Of a stretch of 40,042 nt of DNA, positions 8,354 through 16,313 are shown piece after piece. Each line of letters begins with the position of its first letter. Position 1 is the first letter of the stretch. Location of the stretch: contig JADZBP010000316.1 of NCBI GenBank assembly GCA_020852055.1, positions 1 to 40,042 of the forward strand. Reading direction: 5' to 3'. This stretch comes from Candidatus Latescibacterota bacterium (lineage in GTDB: Bacteria > Latescibacterota > UBA2968 > UBA8231). Below the pieces are notes generated by a model. It was not told the origin of the DNA. It saw nothing but the letters and a program-made list of their open reading frames with translations, and did not search any database. Position numbers and translations under genes: made by a program.

Positions 8354-8689
8354 ATGACCCGTTTCCAGAAAAAGCTCTGCCTGGGTCTGATGGCCATGGT
8401 GCTGCTTTCGCCCCTGGGGCTGGTGCTGCCCGCCCGCTTCGGGGCCGGCGACGCCTGGGGCGAATGGAGCACCGGCACCCTGGCACAGCTCCTGGGTTAT
8501 GTGCCGGCCGGATTGCGCCGGTACGCCGATCTCTGGCCCGCCCCCATCCCGGACTACAACCTGGGCGGCGAAGGGGCCTCGACGGGTTTGCTGCTGGCCT
8601 CCTACATCGCCTCGGGGCTGGTGGGTATCGCGGCGGCCGGCCTGGCGGTGTACGGGCTTTCGCGTCTGCTGGTCAGACATGAACGCTGA
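8354..8689 (+). CDS. CbiN/NikN-like (PDGLE-type) small membrane component of the Ni/Co importer
   Basis: 111 residues with one membrane segment at each end (about 8-25 and 80-104) and a periplasmic loop between. The loop contains APIPDYNLGG, which resembles the DY segment of PDGLE-domain proteins, though the PDGLE string itself is not present. It starts 1 nt after the CbiM stop region and overlaps the CbiQ-type gene by 11 nt. In this transporter family CbiN or NikN assists CbiM/NikM in metal loading. Assignment rests on size, topology and position more than on strong motifs. Confidence 0.7.
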   Translation: MTRFQKKLCLGLMAMVLLSPLGLVLPARFGAGDAWGEWSTGTLAQLLGYVPAGLRRYADLWPAPIPDYNLGGEGASTGLLLASYIASGLVGIAAAGLAVYGLSRLLVRHER

Positions 8690-9605
8690 GCTTCCCCCCT
8701 TTCTGCTGGCGCCCCCCCTGCCCCATTCGCCCCTCAGCCCCGCCCCGGCCCTGCGGCGCTCCACCTTCGTCGACCAGGGCATGCAGCACCTGGGCGAGTT
8801 CCTGCGGACCACCCACCTGCAGTGGGAGATGGCCCGGCGGGACGGTCTGCTGCAGCGGCTCGACGCCCGGGTGAAGGTGCTCTTCCTGGTTTTTTTCGTG
8901 GTCCTCGTCAGCCTCAAAAAGACCCTTGCCCCGGAGTTGGGCGTCAGCGGCCTGGTCCTGATCCTGGCAGTGTTGTCCCGGCTGAATCTCGTCGCCTTCT
9001 ACCAAAGGGTCCTGGCGCTGGCCTTCTTTTTTGGCTTTCTGCTCTCCCTGCCCGCCTGTCTCAACCTTTTTATTCCGGGCACCGTGGTGGTGCCCCTGCT
9101 GCACCTCGCAAAGGGGTATGCGCGGTGGGGATACTACCTGCCGCCGGTGTTGGGGGTCACGCGGGAGGGCCTGCACACCGTGGCCCTGCTCACCGCCCGC
9201 GTGACCGCCTCCATCGGACTTTCCCTGCTGGTGATCCACACCACCCCCTTGGCCGAGTTCCTCAAGGCGCTCAAGGCCCTCAGGGTTCCGGCGCCTTTTC
9301 TGATGGTCATGGCCCTCTCGCTCAAGTTCATCTTTGTTTTTGTCCGGACCCTCGAGGAGATGTACCTGGCCCAGAAGAGCCGCACGGTGGCCGTGAGCGC
9401 GGCCCAGGGCAGGGTCTGGGTGGCCGGTCGCATGGCCTTTCTCTTCCGCAAGACCCAGTACCGGTACGAGGAGGTGTTCAAGGCCATGGTGGCCCGAGGT
9501 TTCGCCGGGGAGATCACCAGTTATGCCCCGCGGCAGCTGCGCCCGATGGACTGGCTTGCCGGCACGGTGCTGCTCGGCGCCGGGCTGCTGGTCTGGGTCG
9601 TCTGA
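8679..9605 (+). CDS. cbiQ: ECF transporter transmembrane coupling protein, CbiQ type
   Basis: 308 residues. After an unusually long Pro-rich hydrophilic N-terminus (about 60 residues) comes the family pattern LDARVKVLFLVFFVVLVS, several membrane helices, and the coupling helices with the Ala-Arg-Gly motif (EEVFKAMVARGFAG) that engages the ATPase. It is the energy-coupling T component between CbiM and CbiO. The ATG at 8679 lies inside the end of the preceding gene (11-nt overlap), which is normal for coupled operons. Confidence 0.9.
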   Translation: MNAELPPFLLAPPLPHSPLSPAPALRRSTFVDQGMQHLGEFLRTTHLQWEMARRDGLLQRLDARVKVLFLVFFVVLVSLKKTLAPELGVSGLVLILAVLSRLNLVAFYQRVLALAFFFGFLLSLPACLNLFIPGTVVVPLLHLAKGYARWGYYLPPVLGVTREGLHTVALLTARVTASIGLSLLVIHTTPLAEFLKALKALRVPAPFLMVMALSLKFIFVFVRTLEEMYLAQKSRTVAVSAAQGRVWVAGRMAFLFRKTQYRYEEVFKAMVARGFAGEITSYAPRQLRPMDWLAGTVLLGAGLLVWVV

Positions 9606-9611
9606 GGGGGC

Positions 9612-10373
9612 ATGGCATCGATCCTGCGGGTCGACCATATCGGCTACAGCTACCTCGGCAGGATTCCGGCGTTGGTCGATTTCAGCCTCGAACTCGAAGA
9701 GGGCCGGATCTACGCCCTGATCGGCGCCAACGGCACCGGCAAGTCCACGCTCTTGCAGCTGATGGGCGGGCTGATCCATCCTTCGCAGGGCGGGGTGTAC
9801 TTCCGGGACCAGGAGGTCTGCGAAACCTCGCTGGAGGACCCCGCCTTCCGGCGCCTCTTCCGGGGTGCAGTGGGCTTCCTCTTCCAGGACCCCGATGTGC
9901 AGCTATTCTGCCCCACCGTACTCGACGAGCTGCTCTTCGGTCCCCTGCAACTGGGTGTTGACGAAGCCGAGGCCCGCGAACGGGCCCGGGCCGTGATGCA
10001 GTTGCTGGCCCTCGCAGGGCTGCAGGACCGGCCCTCCTATATGCTCTCTGGTGGTGAGAAGAAGAAAACCGCCCTGGGCGCCATCCTGACCATGAACCCC
10101 CAACTGCTCCTGCTCGACGAGCCGACCAATGGCCTTGATCCCCGGACCCAGCATTTCCTCATCGAGTTGATCACTGGCCTGAACCAGGCCGGCAAAACCG
10201 TGGTCATCAGCACCCACGACCTGCAACTGGTCGAGGCCCTGCAGCCCCGTGTGGCGGTACTCTCGGAGGAGCACCGGCTGGAGCGGCTCGGCGAGGCCGA
10301 CGAGATCCTGCACGACGAGCAGTTGCTGTTGAAAGCCAACCTCATCTACCAGCCCTTCAGGCGCTCGCGATGA
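9612..10373 (+). CDS. cbiO: ECF transporter ATPase, CbiO type
   Basis: 253 residues, a complete ABC ATPase: Walker A GANGTGKST (about residues 38-46), Q-loop FLFQDPDVQLF, signature LSGGEKKKTALG, Walker B LLLLDEPTNGLD and switch STHD. The FQDPDVQLF form of the Q-loop is typical of the CbiO/EcfA group. It powers uptake through CbiM/CbiQ on the cytoplasmic face. The start is 6 nt after the CbiQ stop, and the stop overlaps the next gene by 4 nt (ATGA). Confidence 0.93.
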   Translation: MASILRVDHIGYSYLGRIPALVDFSLELEEGRIYALIGANGTGKSTLLQLMGGLIHPSQGGVYFRDQEVCETSLEDPAFRRLFRGAVGFLFQDPDVQLFCPTVLDELLFGPLQLGVDEAEARERARAVMQLLALAGLQDRPSYMLSGGEKKKTALGAILTMNPQLLLLDEPTNGLDPRTQHFLIELITGLNQAGKTVVISTHDLQLVEALQPRVAVLSEEHRLERLGEADEILHDEQLLLKANLIYQPFRRSR

Positions 10374-11647
10374 GTGGCCCGGTGGCAGCCCGACGCTGGT
10401 TCACGCCCACCGGACTGGTCCTGGGCGCCGGCCTGGCCCTGCATCTGATCTACCTGGGCTCGCTGCACCAGGGCTGGCTGAATCTGCTCTTCAACGATTC
10501 CAGCCATACGGCGCAGGCGTACGACTTTCAGGTGTATTACCTGGCGGGAAAGGCCGTGCTGGCGGGCGAGGACCCCTATGCGGTGCAGGGGGCCTTTGGT
10601 TTCCGTTACCTGCCGGCCTTCGCCCATACCCTCGCCCGCTTCTTCGCCCTGCTGCCGCCGCTCGCGGCGTACCTGGGATACCTGCTGGTGAGTGAGCTGG
10701 TCCTGGCCGCCGATGTATGGCTCACCTGGAAATGGGCGCCCCCTGGCCTGGGACGCGCCATCGCCGTAGGTATGTGGCTGGCCCCCACCCCGCTCTACCT
10801 CGAACTCTACATGGGCCAGGTCAGTCTCTGGGCGGCCTCCCTGCTCTTCTATCTGTTTTACTGTCTGGACCGCGGCCACCGCCGCAACGCGGGCCTGGCC
10901 TGGACCGCCGCGGTGCTGGTGAAACCCAACGCCCTCCTGTTGCTGCCCGCTTTCCTGCGCCAGCGCCAGTACCATCCCCTGGCCGTCTGCACCGCTGCCG
11001 TAGTGCTCACCTCGCTGCCCCACTTCCTCGCCTTCCCGGCGAGTTGGGGGGTGTTCGCCGGCGCCAATCTGGGCAGCCAGCAGGTGCAGGGCGCCTTCAC
11101 CCACGCCGGCAATCTGGGGCTGTGGGGCGCCGCCGCGGGTCTGGTCGCCAAGGCCGCCGGCCTGTCTCTGGCCACCCTCTCCACCCTCGGCGATCTGCCC
11201 CGCTGGGGCCAGGGTGTGGTGTTGCTGGGGCCGGTGGCGGTGCTGGCCGCCTCCCTCTACGCCACCCTGCGGTCCCGCAATCCGGACCCCCTCCTGCCCC
11301 ATACCCTCTGGCTTTCCGCCTTTTTCCTGGTGTATAAGGATGTGTGGGAGCACCACTACGTCTTCCTGCTGCCGGTGCTGGTGGTGCTCTACCTGCGCTA
11401 TCCCACCCCCTGGCTGCTGGTGGCCTTTGCCGGCCTGGCCCTGCCCACCCCGCTGGTTTTCCTCGACCTGTACCCCGGCGTGAAGGGCAGCATCGACCCG
11501 GAGCGGGCGTGGAGCCTCTGGACCTCCCTGGGGTACCGCAGCACCAAACTGATCCCGGCGGCCGGGGTCTGGGGCTGGCAACTGGCCCTGCTCCTGCGGC
11601 CGGTCACCCCCGGAACCCTGGGCCGCAAGGGTTCCACCAGCCACTGA
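10370..11647 (+). CDS. GT87-like (DUF2029) polyprenol-phosphate-dependent glycosyltransferase
   Basis: 425 residues, about ten membrane helices. The segment DFQVYYLAGKAVLAGEDPY followed by FRYLPAFAHTLARFFALLPP is the typical GT87/DUF2029 pattern; the Asp at the start of this loop is the expected catalytic region. Members transfer mannose or related sugars from polyprenyl-phosphate donors on the outer face of the inner membrane. It overlaps cbiO by 4 nt (ATGA), so it is cotranscribed with the Ni/Co importer. That placement has no obvious biochemical reason and may be incidental operon growth. Acceptor unknown. Confidence 0.75.
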   Translation: MSGPVAARRWFTPTGLVLGAGLALHLIYLGSLHQGWLNLLFNDSSHTAQAYDFQVYYLAGKAVLAGEDPYAVQGAFGFRYLPAFAHTLARFFALLPPLAAYLGYLLVSELVLAADVWLTWKWAPPGLGRAIAVGMWLAPTPLYLELYMGQVSLWAASLLFYLFYCLDRGHRRNAGLAWTAAVLVKPNALLLLPAFLRQRQYHPLAVCTAAVVLTSLPHFLAFPASWGVFAGANLGSQQVQGAFTHAGNLGLWGAAAGLVAKAAGLSLATLSTLGDLPRWGQGVVLLGPVAVLAASLYATLRSRNPDPLLPHTLWLSAFFLVYKDVWEHHYVFLLPVLVVLYLRYPTPWLLVAFAGLALPTPLVFLDLYPGVKGSIDPERAWSLWTSLGYRSTKLIPAAGVWGWQLALLLRPVTPGTLGRKGSTSH

Positions 11648-11655
11648 GGTCTGCC

Positions 11656-13167
11656 ATGGCCGCTCGCCGCTGGATGCTCGCCCTGACCGGACTGGCCGCC
11701 CTGCCCGTCTGTGCCCACCAGCTCACCGGCACCGATGTCGCCACCCTGGCCCACTTCGCGGTGGACCACAATCGGCTGGCCGGCACCTACGAAGTCTATC
11801 TGGGGGAACTGGCCGCCCTCGAGGAACGCCGGCGCATGGATCAGGACGGGGATGGCCGGCTGAGCGCGGACGAGCAGGCGGCGTACCTCGAAACCAAGGC
11901 CGCGTCCCTGGGCTCGGGTTTGACCCTTTCCCTCGATGCCCAACCCCTACCCCTGTCTCTGGCCGGCGGCGAGATGCTGCCGGCCGACAGCCTCGTGGTC
12001 CCCGCCCAACTCACCCTCCGTTTCCAGATGCAAAGCGACCCGGTGGAGGTGGTGCGGGAACGGGTGCTGCTCTTCCGCGACACCAACAGCCTGCCCCGCC
12101 AGGTGCATGCCGATATCGCCATCGACGCCCTGCCGCTGGTGGACCTGGGCCAGGTGGACCCGATCGACGGGGCGCTCAAACAGGTGCGCATCCAGGCTCC
12201 GGCCGCCCCGGTGGAGGCCCGCGCCCGGCTCAAACCATCAACCGCGCTGTGGCGCTTCCCAGACCCGGCTGGCACCACCGCCAACCCGGGTACGGCGCCG
12301 GGCGATACCTCGTCCAGCACCGACGAGCTGGCCGCCCTCCTGCGCTCGGGCCAGCTCAGCGCGGGGTTGGTGGTCCTCGCCCTGCTGCTGGCCTTCCTCC
12401 TGGGGGCAGTGCACGCCCTCGAACCGGGGCACGGCAAGACCATCGTCGCCGCGTACCTCATCGGCTCCCGCGGCACCATCGGCAACGCGGTGTACCTGGG
12501 GGCGGTGGTCACCTTCACCCATACCTTCAGCGTGTTGCTCCTCGGGGTGGTCACCCTGGCGGCATCCCAGTACATCCTGCCCGAACAGATCTTCCCCTGG
12601 CTGAGCGCCGGCTCCGGGCTCTTGATCTGGGGGCTGGGCCTGTGGCTCTTTGTGCGCGCCCTCACCGGGCGGGGCCACGGTCACAGCCACGGACCCGGCG
12701 GTCACAGCCACGGTCTGGACCACCCCCATGGACCTGCCCCCCTGCTCCGCCCCTTGCCGCCCAGAAACCCCGCCTCGCTCAAAGGGTACGAGCTCGCGGG
12801 TCCGCCCCCGGCCCCACCCGCCCCCGGCGCCAGCCGCGGCAGCCTGCTCACCCTGGGCATCTCCGGGGGCATCGTGCCCTGCCCCGGGGCCCTGGTGATC
12901 CTGCTGCTCGCCGTGGCCCTGCACCGCATCGCCTTCGGGCTGCTGCTCATCCTCTGCTTCAGCCTGGGCCTGGCCGCGGTGTTGATCGCCATCGGGGTGT
13001 TGATGGTCAAAGCCAGGCCGCTGCTGGACCGCTTTTCAGGGGAAGGCCGTCTCGCCCGCCACCTGCCCCTGGTCAGCTCGGTGCTGATCATGGCCGTGGG
13101 CCTGGGCATGGCGGTGCGGGCCCTGATGGATGCGGGCATCCTGATCCTCCGGCGACCAGCCCCCTGA
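11656..13167 (+). CDS. NicO/RcnA-type nickel/cobalt exporter with N-terminal EF-hand domain
   Basis: 503 residues. A signal peptide (ending VCA) is followed by an extracytoplasmic domain with a canonical EF-hand loop DQDGDGRLSADE at 62-73, then about six membrane helices from residue 235. The transport core has HALEPGHGKTIVAAYLIGSRG and TFTHTFSVLLLG, both NicO hallmarks, a His-rich loop (GHGHSHGPGGHSHGLDHPHG) and GGIVPCPGALVILL. NicO/RcnA proteins export Ni or Co from the cytoplasm. It is 8 nt downstream of the GT87 gene, so import and export are encoded in one run. The EF-hand domain may sense periplasmic Ca or another divalent metal; this is inferred. Confidence 0.87.
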   Translation: MAARRWMLALTGLAALPVCAHQLTGTDVATLAHFAVDHNRLAGTYEVYLGELAALEERRRMDQDGDGRLSADEQAAYLETKAASLGSGLTLSLDAQPLPLSLAGGEMLPADSLVVPAQLTLRFQMQSDPVEVVRERVLLFRDTNSLPRQVHADIAIDALPLVDLGQVDPIDGALKQVRIQAPAAPVEARARLKPSTALWRFPDPAGTTANPGTAPGDTSSSTDELAALLRSGQLSAGLVVLALLLAFLLGAVHALEPGHGKTIVAAYLIGSRGTIGNAVYLGAVVTFTHTFSVLLLGVVTLAASQYILPEQIFPWLSAGSGLLIWGLGLWLFVRALTGRGHGHSHGPGGHSHGLDHPHGPAPLLRPLPPRNPASLKGYELAGPPPAPPAPGASRGSLLTLGISGGIVPCPGALVILLLAVALHRIAFGLLLILCFSLGLAAVLIAIGVLMVKARPLLDRFSGEGRLARHLPLVSSVLIMAVGLGMAVRALMDAGILILRRPAP

Positions 13168-13178
13168 ACCTGGACGGC

Positions 13179-13208
13179 TTGCCCCATCACCTTGGCCCCG
13201 GCTATATT
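13179..13208 (+). promoter_or_regulatory. Candidate promoter of the Cys-rich protein gene
   Basis: TTGCCC (13179-13184), an 18-nt spacer and TATATT (13203-13208). The -10 ends only 13 nt before the likely ATG at 13222, which has no Shine-Dalgarno, so the message would have a very short leader or none. Confidence 0.5.
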
Positions 13209-13221
13209 ACTGCCCCCGCAT

Positions 13222-13698
13222 ATGGCAGAGTACACGAAAATACCAGCCGCCAAATCCGCCGCCCCCCGGCGCCGCCCCCTGGGCGCAGCCCTGGCTGCCC
13301 TCTGGTACCTGCTCGTCTATACCCACCTGGCAAGCTACGCCCTGGCGCAGTTCGCCCCGTCCGACCCGGCCCGGACCTGTGCCTGTGGCGCCATGGCCGG
13401 GGGTTCCTGCTGTAGTCCTGGCCGGGCCGCCGCGGACCCCAACTGCGCCCTGCCCGACGAGGGCATGGGATGCCACGGCCCGCGTTCGGCCCCAAGCGCA
13501 TGCCTTTACGCCGCCCCCTGCGGCGGCGAGTTGCCGGCCACCCCCCAGAGCGAAGCCCTGACCTGGCCCCACCTGGCGGCCGCGACCCTGGCCCTCCAGC
13601 CCCGCCTCGGGTCCCTGGGCCTGGGCCTGCCCGAGGTGGCCCCCTGCTTTTCCCTGCTCCCGGTTCCTCCGGACAAGGTCCCCAAGCAGTACTCCTGA
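13222..13698 (+). CDS. Cys-rich membrane-anchored protein of unknown family
   Basis: 158 residues from the ATG at 13222 (an in-frame ATG at 13192 lies upstream of the probable promoter and is less likely). A basic N-terminus and one hydrophobic helix (about 17-38) suggest an uncleaved signal anchor or signal peptide ending SYALAQF. The exported part has nine cysteines, arranged TCACGAMAGGSCC, DPNC, GMGCHG, SAC, APCGG and APC, mixed with Met and His. This suits soft-metal binding such as Cu(I). It lies 187 nt upstream of a copper-type TonB receptor on the same strand, supporting a copper link. I do not recognise the family. Confidence 0.65.
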   Translation: MAEYTKIPAAKSAAPRRRPLGAALAALWYLLVYTHLASYALAQFAPSDPARTCACGAMAGGSCCSPGRAAADPNCALPDEGMGCHGPRSAPSACLYAAPCGGELPATPQSEALTWPHLAAATLALQPRLGSLGLGLPEVAPCFSLLPVPPDKVPKQYS

Positions 13699-13884
13699 GT
13701 CCCTCCGCAACCTGACTGATCCGCGCCGGCAACCCCCTGCCGTCTGCAGGCCCTGTTTTGCCGGGCTCCTGGCTACAGGTCTGCGCCCTGGAGCCGCTTT
13801 TTGCTGCCCGTGCCGCGGCTGCCGGCCTCCGTCCACCCACTGCGCGAGGGGAAGGCTCTGCCTTGCCCTCAGGAGAACTCTGCG

Positions 13885-16155
13885 ATGGTACGCCTTTGCC
13901 TGGCCATGCTGCTGGCGCTCTGCGCCACGGCCTGGCCCGCCCAGCCGGTCATCCCGGCCGGGGACGATTCGACCTCGCTGACCCAGGTGGTCAGCGACAC
14001 CCTCGACCCGGTGGTAATCACCGCCCCGCCGATGGCCGCCCCACTCGAGCACCATTTCGATCCCCGCTCCCCGCAACAACCCCTGCCCGCCCACGACGGG
14101 GCCGCCTTCCTCAAAACCGTGCCGGGCATGGCCCTCATCCGCAAAGGCGGCACCGACGGGGACCCGGTATTCCGCGGCATGGCCGCCTCCCGGCTGAATG
14201 TGTTGCTCGACGGCGAGCAGGTGCTGGGCGGCTGCGGCATGCGTATGGACCCGCCCACCGCCTACGTCTCGCCGGAGACCTTCGACCAGGTGACCCTGCT
14301 CAAGGGCCCGCAGTCCGTGGTGCACGGGCCGGGCAGTGCCGCCGGCACCGTGCTCTTCGAGCGCGAATCCCCCCGCTTCGCCACCCCCGGGTACCGCCTG
14401 CTGCTCAGCCCCATGGGCGGCAACTTCGGCCGCATGGACGGCACCGCCGACCTGCAGGTGGGCAACGAGCGCTTCTACCTGCGCGGTCTGGTCGCCCAAG
14501 GCCGTTCGGGCAATTACGAGGACGGCGAGGGCCGCACCGTGCACTCTGAATACCGCCGCTGGAACGCCCGCACCGCCCTGGGCTGGACCCCGGACGAACA
14601 GACCCGCCTCGAGGTCTCCACCACCCGCGGCAACGGCGAGGCCGCGTACGCCGACCGGGGAGTGGACGGCTCGGAGTTCGCCAACGAGAACTACGGCCTG
14701 CGTTTTGCGCGCCGGCCGCTTTCCGGGGCGGTGACCAAGGTGGAGGCCCAGGTCTACTCCAACTACATCGACCACGTGATGGACGACTACAGCCTGCGCC
14801 CCTTCACTCCGGAAGGCGCCGGGCACGAACCCTCGGCCATGAACCCGGACCGCCTCACCACCGGCGGTCGCTTCGCCCTCGGCTTGCGCCCCGCCTCGCG
14901 CACCCAACTCACCCTGGGCGGCGACCTGCAGTTCAACCGCCACACCAACCGCAGCACCATGTCCATGAACATGGGCATGGGCACGGGCACAGGAACCGGA
15001 ATGGGTGAGAGCACCGGCACCAGCATGGGCGGTGGCACCGGCATGGGTACCGGCAGCACCATGGGCGACAGCACTGGCATGGGCACCAGTATGGGCACTG
15101 GCGCCGGCAAGGTGAGCGCCTTTACTCCGGGCCAGCTCAGCCAGCCCTATCAGCAGATGGATCGCACCAGGGACGCCGACTTCTCCCAGGTCGGGGTCTT
15201 CGCCGAGGGGGTGCAGCACCTGCACCGCTCGGGCCGCCTGGTGGCCGGCCTGCGCCTGGACCGCTGGCGGGCGGAGGATCACCGCCAGGCCCTGGGCATG
15301 ATGGGCACTGCCAACCCCACCGCGGGCGAAGCGCGCCGCGCCCGTCTGCCCAGCGCCTTCCTGCGCTACGAGCATGAACTGCGCCGGGCTGGTGCCACCC
15401 TCTACGCCGGCCTGGGTCACAACCAGCGTTTCCCCGATTACTGGGAACTCTTCGGGGATCGCCAGGGTCCCGACCCCGCCGACCTGAGCGGTTTTGCCAC
15501 CACCAATCCGGAAAAGACCACGCAGGTGGACCTGGGCGCCAGTTTCCGGGCCGGCGCCCTGAGCGGGTTCGTCTCCGGGTTCTACAGCCAGATCGCCGAC
15601 TATATCCTGATCCAGGGAAAGGTGCGCCGGGGCATGGGCGCCATGGCCCGCGAGGTAGCGGTGGTGCGCAATATCGACGCCACCACTCTGGGCGGCGAGG
15701 CCGGCCTGAGTTATACCCCGACCGCGGGGCTGCGCCTCAGCCCGAGCCTGGCTTATGTGCGCGGCACCAACACCACCGACGACCACCCCCTGGCCCAGTT
15801 GCCCCCGCTGGAGACCCGCCTGGCCGTGGATTGGCAAGGCCGGAACTGGTCCCTGGGCTCGCTGCTGCGCCTGGTTGCCGACCAGGACCGCTACGCCGTG
15901 GACGAGGGCAATATCGTCGGCCAGGATCTGGGCCCGACGCCGGGTTTTGCGGTGTTCTCCCTCAACGCCGGCTGGAAGTTCCGCCCCGACGCCCTGATCG
16001 CGGCAGGTATCGACAACCTCCTCGATCGGCGGTACGCCGAGCACCTGAGCCGGGCCGGCGACCTGGTGCCGGGTTTCACCCAGACCACCCGCGTGGAGGA
16101 GCCCGGCCGCACCCTCTGGGTCAAGGCCACGGTGGCGGTGGACTCCGGGCCATGA
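13885..16155 (+). CDS. OprC/NosA-type TonB-dependent copper receptor with a Met-rich insert
   Basis: 756 residues. Signal peptide ends TAWPAQ; plug domain from about residue 50 with DGDPVFRGMAASRLNVLLDG and GGCGMRMDPPTAYVSP, a hallmark of TonB copper receptors. In the family, copper is bound by CxxxM and HxM motifs: here C117-x3-M121 and H297-x-M299 are both present. Barrel ends in KATVAVDSGP rather than an aromatic residue, slightly unusual for outer-membrane proteins. Residues about 357-410 are a Gly/Met/Ser/Thr repeat with ten Met, likely in an extracellular loop and possibly capturing Cu(I). ATG at 13885 is chosen because AGGAG (13871-13875) is 9 nt upstream. Likely function is outer-membrane copper uptake, possibly to supply cuproenzymes. 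Confidence 0.88.
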   Translation: MVRLCLAMLLALCATAWPAQPVIPAGDDSTSLTQVVSDTLDPVVITAPPMAAPLEHHFDPRSPQQPLPAHDGAAFLKTVPGMALIRKGGTDGDPVFRGMAASRLNVLLDGEQVLGGCGMRMDPPTAYVSPETFDQVTLLKGPQSVVHGPGSAAGTVLFERESPRFATPGYRLLLSPMGGNFGRMDGTADLQVGNERFYLRGLVAQGRSGNYEDGEGRTVHSEYRRWNARTALGWTPDEQTRLEVSTTRGNGEAAYADRGVDGSEFANENYGLRFARRPLSGAVTKVEAQVYSNYIDHVMDDYSLRPFTPEGAGHEPSAMNPDRLTTGGRFALGLRPASRTQLTLGGDLQFNRHTNRSTMSMNMGMGTGTGTGMGESTGTSMGGGTGMGTGSTMGDSTGMGTSMGTGAGKVSAFTPGQLSQPYQQMDRTRDADFSQVGVFAEGVQHLHRSGRLVAGLRLDRWRAEDHRQALGMMGTANPTAGEARRARLPSAFLRYEHELRRAGATLYAGLGHNQRFPDYWELFGDRQGPDPADLSGFATTNPEKTTQVDLGASFRAGALSGFVSGFYSQIADYILIQGKVRRGMGAMAREVAVVRNIDATTLGGEAGLSYTPTAGLRLSPSLAYVRGTNTTDDHPLAQLPPLETRLAVDWQGRNWSLGSLLRLVADQDRYAVDEGNIVGQDLGPTPGFAVFSLNAGWKFRPDALIAAGIDNLLDRRYAEHLSRAGDLVPGFTQTTRVEEPGRTLWVKATVAVDSGP
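14955..15115 (+). repeat. Degenerate in-frame repeat coding for a Gly/Met/Thr/Ser tract
   Basis: About 54 codons of imperfect ATGGGCACY/GGCACY units inside the copper receptor gene, coding strings such as MSMNMGMGTG and TGMGTSMG. The repeat probably expands and contracts by slippage, always in frame in this copy. Confidence 0.75.
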
Positions 16156-16238
16156 AGGGCTTCGCCCTGGTCCTGCGACCGACCCTGGCCAGCGCTGCGC
16201 GGCCTACCGTTCCCCTTGACCTGATCGGGCTCCGGCGT

Positions 16239-16253
16239 GCAACAAAGTGTTGC
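16239..16253. promoter_or_regulatory. Palindrome GCAACA-AAG-TGTTGC, probable operator of the sigma-54 activator gene
   Basis: The same GCAACA/TGTTGC half-sites occur three times at 17680-17720, upstream of the sigma-54 promoter that the activator probably serves. Here the right arm overlaps the putative -35 of the activator's own promoter, suggesting autorepression. Confidence 0.6.
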
Positions 16254-16277
16254 TGACAGCAGAAGCCGTGTTATTTT
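16250..16277 (+). promoter_or_regulatory. Candidate sigma-70 promoter of the sigma-54 activator gene
   Basis: TTGCTG (16250-16255), 16-nt spacer, TATTTT (16272-16277). The predicted start near 16284 leaves a 30-nt leader with AGGGA before the GTG. Confidence 0.45.
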
Positions 16278-16313
16278 CTAGGCGGAACCCACCTCCACCA
16301 AGGGATAGTACCC

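Noticed and set aside
13770..13785. Possible third sigma-54 promoter (TGGC...CTGC) before the copper receptor
   Set aside because: GG and GC spacing is right but the flanking consensus bases do not match and no TGATGCAACA sites are near.
16157..16169. AGGGC-TTC-GCCCT hairpin after the copper receptor as terminator
   Set aside because: Only five base pairs, no T-tract.
16152..16256. 34-codon frame starting in the copper receptor stop (ATGA), ending ATKCC
   Set aside because: No Shine-Dalgarno, no recognisable sequence, and its end lies in the operator of the next gene; probably chance.
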